Assembly: GCF_013364155.1 (NCBI RefSeq)
Contig: NZ_CP054916.1
Span: 8,958,001-9,022,000, forward strand
Origin: Streptomyces sp. NA02950
Lineage (GTDB): Bacteria; Actinomycetota; Actinomycetes; Streptomycetales; Streptomycetaceae
Length of the DNA stretch: 64,000 bases
Direction of reading: 5' to 3'
Positions 8,422 to 16,243 of the stretch are shown piece after piece. The position numbers were made by a program, and so were the translations under genes. The notes under the pieces were generated by a model. That model was not told where the DNA came from and did not search any database. It worked only from the letters and a program-made list of their open reading frames with translations. Positions within the stretch are counted from its first letter, which is position 1; every line of letters begins with the position of its first letter.

Positions 8422-8826
8422 ATGGCACTCAACAAGGGACTCGACTGGTTACTGGACGACCTGACCGAGCGGATCGCACAGATACAGCACGCTCTGGTGC
8501 TGTCGAACGACGGGCTGGTGACGGGGGCGAGCTCCACGCTCGAGCGCCAGGACGCCGAGCACCTGGCGGCGGTCGCCTCGGGGCTGCACAGCCTGGCCAA
8601 GGGCTCCGGTCTGCACTTCCGGACCGGCCGGGTGCGGCAGACGATGGTCGAATTCGACGAGGGGGTCCTCTTCGTCACGGCGGCTGGTGACGGCAGCTGC
8701 CTGTGCGTGCTCACCGGGCCGGAGGCCGATGTGGGCCAGGTCGCCTACGAGATGACGCTGCTGGTGAACCGAGTGGGAGAGCACCTGGGTGTGGAGGCGA
8801 GGCAGGAGAGCGGCGCGCCCAGCTGA
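8422..8826 (+). CDS. roadblock/LC7-domain protein (second copy)
   Basis: A 134-residue protein of the usual roadblock length. The order is helix (KGLDWLLDDLTERIAQIQ), strand HALVLSNDGLVTGASS, helix DAEHLAAVASGLHSLAKGSG, strands VEFDEGVLFVTAAGDGSCLCVL and a final helix VAYEMTLLVNRVGEHLG. It starts at an ATG with GGGGAGGAAA just upstream. It shares its central helix with the product of 6134-6634, so the two are paralogues, but neither lies in a conservon: no sensor kinase, DUF742 or GTPase neighbours are present. A likely role is a dimeric scaffold or GTPase co-regulator acting on a partner encoded elsewhere. Confidence 0.85.
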   Translation: MALNKGLDWLLDDLTERIAQIQHALVLSNDGLVTGASSTLERQDAEHLAAVASGLHSLAKGSGLHFRTGRVRQTMVEFDEGVLFVTAAGDGSCLCVLTGPEADVGQVAYEMTLLVNRVGEHLGVEARQESGAPS

Positions 8827-8887
8827 CCCGGCCCGGCACAGGCCTTCCGCAGGTGCTCGTGAGGCGCTGACCCGCGCCCCGCGAAAG

Positions 8888-8896
8888 TTATCCACA
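8888..8896. other. isolated perfect DnaA-box sequence
   Basis: TTATCCACA, identical to the classic DnaA box, occurs once in the spacer before the gene at 8974. There is no cluster of boxes and no dnaA/dnaN gene, so this is not an origin. A lone box could titrate DnaA or regulate the gene downstream; chance is also possible. Confidence 0.35.
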
Positions 8897-8900
8897 GCCC

Positions 8901-8930
8901 TGACGCACCGCCGCGCCACGCGGCTATCGT
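8901..8930 (+). promoter_or_regulatory. candidate promoter of the gene at 8974
   Basis: TGACGC (8901-8906) and TATCGT (8925-8930) are 18 bases apart. They lie 44 bases upstream of a start codon that has its own GGGGGAGGA ribosome site, and directly after the DnaA-box sequence. Confidence 0.35.
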
Positions 8931-8973
8931 CGTCACTGTCAGTGATTGATGGGTCGCGGGGGAGGACAGCGCG

Positions 8974-9906
8974 ATGACTGTGCAGATGCATGCGGGGCTG
9001 AAGGAGCGTCAGGGACCATGGGCTCCGCCCGGACCGGAGCCCGGCTCGTCGGGGGAGGAGCCCCGCCCGGCCCGGGCGGGGGAGGGCGTCGCGTTCGGTG
9101 CGGCGGCCCGTGCACTGGGGCTCAAGCCGCGCGAGTTCGAGCTCGCCGTTCAGTTGGGAGAGGTGCGCACTCTCACCACCGACGCGGGTCCGCGGGTGGC
9201 GCGCGCGGAGCTGGTGCGGCTGACCACCGCCGAGGGCTTCCCGGAGGCGCTGGCCGCCCGGCTCCGGGTGGTCGGCACCGCGGACGGGGCCGAGCTGTTG
9301 GACATCAGCCCGGGGCGGCTCACCCGGCTGGCGCGCGGCGGTTTCTTCGCCCCGGTCCGCTTCTATGTCAACCGCTATCGGGCGGTGGTGTGGCTCTATC
9401 TGGCGGCGGATCTGACCGAGTTGGGGGCACGGCAGCCGGAGCTGCTGTCCGGCCGCACCCCGCCGGGACTGAGCGCGGCGCTGGCCGCGGGGGAGGACCG
9501 GCGCGCCGAGACCTGGCGCAGCCGCCGGATCGGGCAGCTGCTCACCCGGACCGAGGAGCCCTGGGCCCGGGCCGCGGTCCTCGCCTCGGCGCTCGGGCCG
9601 GACGACCTCGCCTCCGTCGTCGGCGATCCGTACGAGCGGAGTCAGCTGCGGGAGCTGAGGCCCGCCCTGGTCCGGGTCCGTCCCGACAGCGGTCCGGTGC
9701 GCGAGGTGATCGACAGGACGGTGACGGCGGACGACCCGCGGGAGATCCTGCGCTACGGGGCCGCGCTCACCGAAGCCCTGAGAAACGCCCGCGCGTTACG
9801 GCCCGCACCGTGCCCGGAGGCGGAGGAGACCCCGCACCGGGGAGGCCGTCACCGGTCCCCGGACCGTCCGCGGGGGCTGTGGCGCAGGCTGACCGGCAGG
9901 CGCTGA
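8974..9906 (+). CDS. Streptomyces-type hypothetical protein with putative N-terminal HTH
   Basis: A 310-residue soluble basic protein. After a low-complexity leader (residues about 10-40) comes a region that scans like a winged or MerR-type helix-turn-helix: AFGAAARALGLKPREFELAV, then a tyrosine-rich part (APVRFYVNRYRAVVWLYLA). The C-terminal 35 residues are very rich in Arg and Pro. I believe it belongs to a DUF family confined to Streptomyces and relatives (possibly DUF6397), but I am not certain of the number. The ATG at 8974 has a GAGGA site, and a DnaA box and promoter-like elements lie upstream. DNA binding is an inference from the helix pattern and charge. Confidence 0.7.
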   Translation: MTVQMHAGLKERQGPWAPPGPEPGSSGEEPRPARAGEGVAFGAAARALGLKPREFELAVQLGEVRTLTTDAGPRVARAELVRLTTAEGFPEALAARLRVVGTADGAELLDISPGRLTRLARGGFFAPVRFYVNRYRAVVWLYLAADLTELGARQPELLSGRTPPGLSAALAAGEDRRAETWRSRRIGQLLTRTEEPWARAAVLASALGPDDLASVVGDPYERSQLRELRPALVRVRPDSGPVREVIDRTVTADDPREILRYGAALTEALRNARALRPAPCPEAEETPHRGGRHRSPDRPRGLWRRLTGRR

Positions 9907-9946
9907 GCCATGGCCGGAAGCGCCCTCACGATCCGTGCCGTTGCCC

Positions 9947-10837
9947 TCAGCTGCTCTGTGAGGCTCCCGCGCCGGGTGTCAGCGGGCGGAAGAGCCCCTC
10001 TTGCACCACCGAGACCAGCAACTGCCCCTGGCGGTTGTAGATCCGGCCGCGCGCCAGCCCCCGGCCCCCGGTGGCCACGGGGGACTCCTGGTCGTAGAGG
10101 AACCACTCATCGGTGCGGAACGGCCGGTGGAACCACATGGCGTGATCCAGCGAGGCCATGTCGAAGCCCCGCCGGCCCCACAGCGGTTCGACCGGCACCC
10201 GCACCGCGTCCAGCAGCATCATGTCGCTCGCGTAGGTGAGCGCGCAGGTGTGCACCAGCGGATCGTCCCCGAGCGGGCCGACCGCCCGCATCCAGACGCC
10301 GCTGCGCGGCTCCGCGCCCTTGAGCTCGTCGTCCGTCCAGCGCAGCCGCTCGACATAGCGGATGTCGAAGGGCTGACGGCGCTCCATCCGCGCGAGCGCC
10401 TCGGGGAGGGCCCCCAGATGGGCGCGGATCTCGTCGGCGAGTTTCGGCAGGCTCTCCGGCTCAGGCACCTCGGGCATCGGCAGCTGCTGCTCGATGCCCG
10501 GCTCCGGACGGTGGAAGGAGGCCGTCAGATTGAAGATCGTCCGACCCTGCTGCACGGCGACGACCCGGCGGGTGGTGAAGGAACGTCCGTCCCGGACGCG
10601 CTCCACCTGGTACACGATGGGCACGCCAGGCCGCCCCGGGCGCAGGAAGTACGCGTGCAGCGAGTGCACCGGGCGCTGCCCGTCGGTCGTCCGCCCGGCG
10701 GCCACCAGCGCCTGTCCGGCCACCTGGCCGCCGAAGACGCGCTGGAGCGACTCATCGGGGCTCAGACCGCGGAAGATGTTCTGCTCGATCCGTTCCAGAT
10801 CGAGCAGATCCACCAGACGCTCGGCGGGATTGGTCAT
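9947..10837 (-). CDS. tesB: acyl-CoA thioesterase II
   Basis: A 296-residue double-hotdog thioesterase that hydrolyses acyl-CoA to free acid and CoA in the cytoplasm. The N-terminal hotdog has FGGQVAGQALVAA (about 35-47) and HSLHAYFLRPG (about 58-68); the C-terminal hotdog has SLDHAMWFHRPF. The catalytic triad known for E. coli TesB (Asp, Thr, Gln) maps to D231, S252 and Q279 in the right spacing. Full length for the family. It is convergent with the upstream unknown gene and lies downstream of the helicase in the same direction, with a 73-base gap that could allow readthrough. Confidence 0.93.
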   Translation of the reverse strand: MTNPAERLVDLLDLERIEQNIFRGLSPDESLQRVFGGQVAGQALVAAGRTTDGQRPVHSLHAYFLRPGRPGVPIVYQVERVRDGRSFTTRRVVAVQQGRTIFNLTASFHRPEPGIEQQLPMPEVPEPESLPKLADEIRAHLGALPEALARMERRQPFDIRYVERLRWTDDELKGAEPRSGVWMRAVGPLGDDPLVHTCALTYASDMMLLDAVRVPVEPLWGRRGFDMASLDHAMWFHRPFRTDEWFLYDQESPVATGGRGLARGRIYNRQGQLLVSVVQEGLFRPLTPGAGASQSS

Positions 10838-10910
10838 CGGCGGTGTTCCTTCGCTGAGGGGGCCCGCGAGGCGGCTCGCGGTGGGGACGGGGCTCAGGAG
10901 GCTACCGAGG

Positions 10911-13424
10911 CTACAGCGGACCCACGTCGGTGACCCGGACCACGGCGCGGCCCTCCTCGTCGGAGGCGGTCAGATCGACCTCGGCCGAGATGCCCCAGTC
11001 GTGGTCCCCGTTCGGGTCGTCGAAGGTCTGCCGCACCCGCCACAGCCCGTCCTCCGGCCGCTCCTCGATCCGCAGCAGCTTCGGCCCGCGGGCCTGCGGT
11101 CCGGTGCCCAGCTCCTCGTACTCCTCCCAGTACTTGTCCATCGCCTCCGCCCAGGCGTCCTCGTCCCAGCCGGCGTCCGCGTCCATCTCGCCGAGCTCCG
11201 CGACATGGTCGAGCGCGGCGAGCTCCACCCGGCGGAACATGGCGTTGCGCACCAGGACGCGGAAGGCGCGGGCGTTCGCGGTGACCGGCCGGACCTGATC
11301 GGCGCGCTCCTGCGCCTCCTCCGCGGACTCCTCCTCCGGATTGGCCAGCTGCTCCCATTCGTCGAGGAGGCTGGAGTCGACCTGGCGCACCATCTCGCCG
11401 AGCCAGGCGATGATGTCCTGGAAGTCGTCCGACTTCAGATCGTCCGGCACCGTGTGGTCCAGCGCCTTGTAGGCACTGGCGAGGTAGCGCAGCACAATGC
11501 CCTCGGTCCGGGCGAGGTCGTAGAACGAGGTGAACTCGGTGAAGGTCATCGCCCGCTCGTACATGTCGCGGATCACCGACTTGGGCGACAGCGGATGGTC
11601 CCCGACCCACGGATGGCTCTTGCGGTAGAGACCGTAGGCGTGGAAGAGCAGTTCCTCGAGCGGCTTGGGATAGGAGACGTCCTGGAGGCGCTCCATGCGC
11701 TCCTCGTACTCGACGCCGTCCGCCTTCATCGCCGCGACCGCCTCGCCGCGCGCCTTGTTCTGCTGCGCGGCGAGGATCTGCCGCGGATCGTCGAGTGTCG
11801 ACTCCACGACGGAGACCATGTCCAGGGCGTAGGACGGCGATTCGGGGTCCAGCAGCTCGAACGCGGCGAGTGCGAAGGTGGACAGCGGCTGGTTGAGCGC
11901 GAAGTCCTGTTGCAGATCCACCGTCAGCCGGACGATACGGCCCTCGGCGTCCGGTGTGCCGAGCCGCTCGACCACCCCGCCGTCCACCAGCGAGCGGTAG
12001 ATGGCGATGGTCCGGCGGATGTGCCGCAGCTGGTTCTTGCGCGGTTCGTGGTTGTCCTCGAGCAGTCGGCGCATTCCCTCGAAAGGGTCGCCCGGCCGGG
12101 CGATGACCGACAGCAGCATCGCGTGGGTGACCCGGAAGCGCGAGGTGAGCGGCTCGGGGTCGGAGGCGATGAGCTTCTCGAAGGTGTTCTGGCCCCAGTT
12201 GACGAAGCCCTCCGGCGCCTTCTTGCGGACCACCTTGCGGCGCTTCTTCGGATCGTCCCCGGCCTTCGCGAGCGCCTTCTCGTTCTCGACGACATGCTCG
12301 GGCGCCTGGGCCACCACAAATCCCGCGGTGTCGAAACCGGCCCGACCGGCGCGTCCCGCGATCTGGTGGAACTCCCGTGCCCGCAGCGTCCGCACCCGCT
12401 GCCCGTCGTACTTCGTCAGCGCGGTGAACAGCACCGTCCGGATCGGCACATTGACGCCCACTCCGAGGGTGTCCGTACCGCAGATGACCTTGAGCAGTCC
12501 GGCCTGCGCCAGCTTCTCCACCAGCCGCCGGTACTTCGGCAGCATTCCGGCGTGATGCACACCGATCCCGTGCCGGACGTAACGGGACAGGTTCCGGCCG
12601 AACTTGGTGGTGAACCGGAAGTTGCCGATCAGCGAGGCGATCTCGTCCTTCTCCTGGCGCGTGCACATATTGATGCTCATCAGCGCCTGGGCCCGCTCCA
12701 CGGCGGCGGCCTGGGTGAAGTGCACGATGTAGACGGGCGCCTGCCGGGTCTCCAGAAGTTCGGTCAGCGTCTCGGTGAGCGGTGTCGTGCGGTACTCGTA
12801 GCTCAGCGGCACCGGCCGCGTCGCCGACCGCACCACCGCGGTGGACCGCCCGGTGCGCCGGGTCAGATCCTCCTCGAACCGGCTCACATCGCCGAGCGTC
12901 GCGGACATCAGGATGAACTGGGCCTGCGGAAGCTCCAGCAGCGGGATCTGCCAGGCCCAGCCGCGGTCCGGCTCCGCATAGAAGTGGAACTCGTCCATCA
13001 CCACCTGGCCGATATCGGCGTCCTTGCCGTCCCGCAGCGCGATGGACGCCAGGACCTCGGCCGTACAGCAGATGACCGGGGCGTCCGCGTTGACCGACGC
13101 GTCCCCGGTCAGCATGCCGACGTTCTCGGTGCCGAACAGCTTGCACAGCTCGAAGAACTTCTCCGAGACCAGCGCCTTGATCGGCGCCGTGTAGAAGGTG
13201 ACCTGGTCACGGGCGAGGGCGGCGAAGTGGGCGCCCGCCGCCACCAGACTCTTCCCCGAACCGGTCGGCGTGGACAGGATGACGTTCGCGCCCGACACCA
13301 CCTCGATCAGCGCTTCCTCCTGGGCGGGATAGAGCGAGATGCCCCGCTCCTCGACCCAGGACGAGAAAGCCTCGAAGAGGGCGTCGGGGTCGGCGTCGCT
13401 CGGCAGCTGATCGATAAGAGTCAC
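10911..13424 (-). CDS. DEAD/DEAH-box helicase with actinobacterial C-terminal domain
   Basis: An 837-residue superfamily 2 helicase. Motif I is TPTGSGKS (52-59), motif II is the unusual DEFH (144-147), motif III is SAT (174-176) and motif VI is HQIAGRAGRAG (353-363). After the helicase core comes a lysine-rich linker (KKRRKVVRKKAPEGF) and a 400-residue C-terminal region of the type found in actinobacterial Ski2/Mtr4-like helicases (DUF3516). The DEVH/DEFH box and the winged-helix context suggest RNA unwinding during decay or ribosome processing. The GTG at 13424 has no ribosome site and lies six bases after CAGTAT, which would fit a leaderless mRNA. The gene is large, intact and typical in codon use. 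Confidence 0.9.
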   Translation of the reverse strand: MTLIDQLPSDADPDALFEAFSSWVEERGISLYPAQEEALIEVVSGANVILSTPTGSGKSLVAAGAHFAALARDQVTFYTAPIKALVSEKFFELCKLFGTENVGMLTGDASVNADAPVICCTAEVLASIALRDGKDADIGQVVMDEFHFYAEPDRGWAWQIPLLELPQAQFILMSATLGDVSRFEEDLTRRTGRSTAVVRSATRPVPLSYEYRTTPLTETLTELLETRQAPVYIVHFTQAAAVERAQALMSINMCTRQEKDEIASLIGNFRFTTKFGRNLSRYVRHGIGVHHAGMLPKYRRLVEKLAQAGLLKVICGTDTLGVGVNVPIRTVLFTALTKYDGQRVRTLRAREFHQIAGRAGRAGFDTAGFVVAQAPEHVVENEKALAKAGDDPKKRRKVVRKKAPEGFVNWGQNTFEKLIASDPEPLTSRFRVTHAMLLSVIARPGDPFEGMRRLLEDNHEPRKNQLRHIRRTIAIYRSLVDGGVVERLGTPDAEGRIVRLTVDLQQDFALNQPLSTFALAAFELLDPESPSYALDMVSVVESTLDDPRQILAAQQNKARGEAVAAMKADGVEYEERMERLQDVSYPKPLEELLFHAYGLYRKSHPWVGDHPLSPKSVIRDMYERAMTFTEFTSFYDLARTEGIVLRYLASAYKALDHTVPDDLKSDDFQDIIAWLGEMVRQVDSSLLDEWEQLANPEEESAEEAQERADQVRPVTANARAFRVLVRNAMFRRVELAALDHVAELGEMDADAGWDEDAWAEAMDKYWEEYEELGTGPQARGPKLLRIEERPEDGLWRVRQTFDDPNGDHDWGISAEVDLTASDEEGRAVVRVTDVGPL

Positions 13425-13560
13425 GTCTCTATACTGCCTGCTTTCCGCGGTGGGACGGGAACCGGCTGTGCGGACGAAGATCGTCCACCGCTAGGCTGTG
13501 GCGGGCCGAAGCAACCAACTCCCGCCTGGGCGGGGGCACGAACAGGGGCGGGGTACGACC

Positions 13561-14352
13561 ATGATGGGACCGGCGCATTCGCTGTCCGGAGCGGCGGCCT
13601 GGCTGGGGGTGGGGGCGGCCGCCGCGGCAGCCGGCCACGAGATGCCCTGGCCGGTGCTGGCCGCCGGCGCCCTGATCTGCGCCGGAGCGGCGCTCGCCCC
13701 CGACCTCGACCACAAGGCGGCGACGATATCCCGCGCCTTCGGGCCGATCTCCCGGGGCCTGTGCGAAGTGATCGACAAGATCTCGTACTCCGTTTACAAG
13801 GCCACCAAGAAGCCGGGCGACCCCCGTCGCACGGGAGGCCATCGCACCCTCACCCACACCTGGCTCTGGGCCGTTCTCATCGGCGCCGGTGCCTCGGTGC
13901 TCGCCATGGCCGGCGGCCGCTGGGCCGTTCTCTTCATCCTCTTCGTTCATATGGTGCTGGCCGTCGAGGGGCTGCTGTGGCGTATGGCCCGGGTCTCCAG
14001 CGATGTCCTGGTCTGGCTGCTCGGAGCGACGAGCGCCTGGATCCTCGCCGACATCCTGAACAAGCCGGGCAACGGTGCCGACTGGCTGTTCACCGCGCCC
14101 GGACAGGAGTACCTCTGGCTGGGGCTGCCGATCGTCCTCGGCGCCCTGGTGCACGACGTCGGCGACGCCCTGACCGTCTCCGGCTGCCCGATCCTGTGGC
14201 CCATCCCGATCGGCCGCAAGCGCTGGTACCCGGTCGGCCCGCCGAAGCCGATGCGCTTCCGGGCGGGCAGCTGGGTCGAGTTGAAGGTGCTGATGCCGGT
14301 CTTCATGGTGCTCGGCGGTGTGGGCGGACTGGGCGCCCTCGGTCTCATCTGA
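13561..14352 (+). CDS. YdjM/DUF457-type membrane-bound metal-dependent hydrolase-like protein
   Basis: A 263-residue integral membrane protein. The family signatures are the N-terminal MMGPAHSLSGAAAWL (with an early histidine), ALAPDLDHKAATISRAFG (Asp/Asp/His, about 46-63) and GGHRTLTHTWLWAVL (two histidines, about 96-110), followed by several hydrophobic helices. These conserved acids and histidines form the proposed metal site of the LexA-regulated YdjM family; activity has not been demonstrated in general. The ATG at 13561 is preceded by GGGGCGGGG. It is divergent from the helicase and convergent with the ABC exporter; two hairpins follow its stop. Confidence 0.82.
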   Translation: MMGPAHSLSGAAAWLGVGAAAAAAGHEMPWPVLAAGALICAGAALAPDLDHKAATISRAFGPISRGLCEVIDKISYSVYKATKKPGDPRRTGGHRTLTHTWLWAVLIGAGASVLAMAGGRWAVLFILFVHMVLAVEGLLWRMARVSSDVLVWLLGATSAWILADILNKPGNGADWLFTAPGQEYLWLGLPIVLGALVHDVGDALTVSGCPILWPIPIGRKRWYPVGPPKPMRFRAGSWVELKVLMPVFMVLGGVGGLGALGLI

Positions 14353-14364
14353 CCATTCCGGACC

Positions 14365-14391
14365 GGATCCGGCCATCCCGCATCCGGATCC
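14365..14391 (+). terminator. hairpin after the YdjM-like gene
   Basis: GGATCCGG and CCGGATCC form a perfect 8-bp stem with an 11-base loop, 13 bases after the stop codon. There is no U-tract, as usual in Streptomyces. Confidence 0.55.
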
Positions 14392-14400
14392 GACCACCGC

Positions 14401-14420
14401 GGCCCGGTTCCCACCGGGCC
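14401..14420. terminator. second hairpin between convergent genes
   Basis: GGCCCGGT-TCCC-ACCGGGCC is a perfect 8-bp stem with a 4-base loop. It lies between the two convergent genes and can serve transcripts from either side. Confidence 0.6.
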
Positions 14421-14461
14421 GGGGCGCCCGCCGCAGCTCACCGGCACCCGCACCGGGACAT

Positions 14462-16243
14462 TCACTGGTGCCAGGACCGCCACAGGGCCGCGTACGCCCC
14501 GTCCGCCGCGACGAGTTCGTCATGACTGCCGAGTTCGCTGATGCGGCCCGCCTCGACCACGGCGATCACATCCGCGTCATGCGCGGTGTGCAGACGATGG
14601 GCGATGGCGACCACGGTCCGGCCCTCCAGCACCCGGCCGAGCGAGCGCTCCAGATGGCGCGCCGCCCGCGGATCCAGCAGCGAGGTCGCCTCGTCCAGCA
14701 CCAGGGTCTGCGGATCGGCGAGCACCAGCCGGGCGAGCGCGATCTGCTGCGCCTGCGCCGGGGTGAGCGCCAGCCCGCCCGAGCCCACCTCCGTGTCGAG
14801 GCCGTCCTCCAGCGCGCGTGCCCAGCCGTCGGCGTCCACCGCGCCCAGTGCCGCCCACAGCTCCGCGTCCCGCGCGGAGGTGCGGGCCAGCAGCAGGTTG
14901 TCCCGCAGTGAGCCCACGAAGACATGGTGTTCCTGGTTGACCAGGGCGACATGCTCACGCACCCGCTCCGCGGGCATCCGCGATAGCTCCGCACCCCCCA
15001 GGGTCACTTCGCCCGCCCGGGGCGCGTAGATCCCGGCGAGCAGCCGTCCCAGGGTGGACTTGCCCGCCCCGGACGGCCCCACCAGTGCCAGCCGGGTCCC
15101 CGGCCGCACCTTCATGGACACCCCGTGCAGCACATCGCTGCCCGCCCGGTAGCCGAAGCGCACCTCGTCGGCGCGCACATCCCGGCCCTCGGGCGTCACA
15201 CCCCCGTCCCCGGAACCCTGCTCGATCTCCCGCACTCCCACCAGCCGGGCCAGCGACACCTGGGCCACCTGGAGCTCGTCGTACCAGCGCAGGATCAGTC
15301 CGATCGGCTCCACCAGCATCTGCGACAGCAGTGCCCCCGTCGTCAGCTCGCCGATGGACATCCAGCCCCGCATCACACAGACGCCGCCGATCATCAGCAC
15401 CGATCCGGTGATCAGCGTGTAGCTCACATTGATCACGGGGAACAGCACCGACCGCAGCCAGAGCGTGTAGCGCTCCCATGCGACCCACTGCTGGATGCGC
15501 TGCTCGGACTGGGCGATCCGCCGGTCGCCCAGCCGATGGGACTCGATGGTGCGCCCGGCGTCCACGGACTCGGTGAGGGACGCGGCCACCGCCGCGTACC
15601 CGGCCGCCTCCGAGCGGTAGGCGCCCGGCGCCCGGCGGTAGTACCAGAGGCAGCCGACCACCAGCACCGGAAGGGCCACCAGTACCGCCAGCCCCAGCGG
15701 CGGGGCGGTCACGGTCAGCGCGCCCAGCAGCAGCCCGGTCCACACCACACCGATGACCAGCTGCGGCACGGCCTCGCGCATCGCGTTCGCCAGCCGATCG
15801 ATATCGGTGGTGATCCGGGAGATCAGATCACCGGTCCCGGCCCGCTCCAGCACACCCGGCGGCAGACCCACCGACCGTACGAGGAAATCCTCCCGCAGAT
15901 CCGCGAGCATCTGCTCGCCCAGCACCGCACCGCGCAGCCGCACCATCCGCACGAACACGGTCTGCACCACCAGTGCCGCCAGGAACAGCGTGATCGTGCG
16001 CCCGACGGGCAGATCGTCCCGGCCCTCCGCGAGATCCTCGACCAAACGGCCGAGCAGATGCGGGCCGACCATCGAGGCGAGCACGGCGGTGGCGTTCACC
16101 ACCATCAGCACGGTGAACGCCCCGCGGTGCCGCCGCAGCAGCTCCCGCACATAGGCCCGCACGGTTGTAGGCGTGCCGACGGGCAGTGTTGTCGCCGACT
16201 CCGGCGCGGCCGGGTCGTAGCCGGGGGGTGCCACACCGATCAT
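14462..16243 (-). CDS. ABC exporter half, canonical Walker A but degenerate signature
   Basis: A 593-residue fusion of a six-helix membrane domain (about 40-330) and an ATPase domain. Walker A is GPSGAGKST (389-397), the Q-loop is Q437, Walker B is LVLDEATS (514-521) with the catalytic Glu, and the H-loop is IAHRLH. The signature, normally LSGGQ, is LTPAQAQQ (493-500) and so cannot support hydrolysis at its site. The start ATG lies four bases inside the 3' end of the partner gene 16240-18213, which shows translational coupling. In TM287/288-type heterodimers one site is degenerate; this gene supplies the bad signature and the good Walker A. Substrate unknown; such pairs commonly export peptides, lipids or drugs. 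Confidence 0.9.
   Translation of the reverse strand: MIGVAPPGYDPAAPESATTLPVGTPTTVRAYVRELLRRHRGAFTVLMVVNATAVLASMVGPHLLGRLVEDLAEGRDDLPVGRTITLFLAALVVQTVFVRMVRLRGAVLGEQMLADLREDFLVRSVGLPPGVLERAGTGDLISRITTDIDRLANAMREAVPQLVIGVVWTGLLLGALTVTAPPLGLAVLVALPVLVVGCLWYYRRAPGAYRSEAAGYAAVAASLTESVDAGRTIESHRLGDRRIAQSEQRIQQWVAWERYTLWLRSVLFPVINVSYTLITGSVLMIGGVCVMRGWMSIGELTTGALLSQMLVEPIGLILRWYDELQVAQVSLARLVGVREIEQGSGDGGVTPEGRDVRADEVRFGYRAGSDVLHGVSMKVRPGTRLALVGPSGAGKSTLGRLLAGIYAPRAGEVTLGGAELSRMPAERVREHVALVNQEHHVFVGSLRDNLLLARTSARDAELWAALGAVDADGWARALEDGLDTEVGSGGLALTPAQAQQIALARLVLADPQTLVLDEATSLLDPRAARHLERSLGRVLEGRTVVAIAHRLHTAHDADVIAVVEAGRISELGSHDELVAADGAYAALWRSWHQ

Noticed and set aside
6134..8826. Conservon (cvn) operon
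   Set aside because: Roadblock genes are present, but the kinase, DUF742 protein and GTPase are absent.
8888..8896. Replication origin
   Set aside because: Only one DnaA box, with no dnaA, dnaN, gyrB or other boxes near it.
10494..14525. Open frame of 1343 codons on the plus strand
   Set aside because: It is antisense to the helicase, whose motifs are all in place, and runs out of frame through the YdjM-like gene. It is a shadow.
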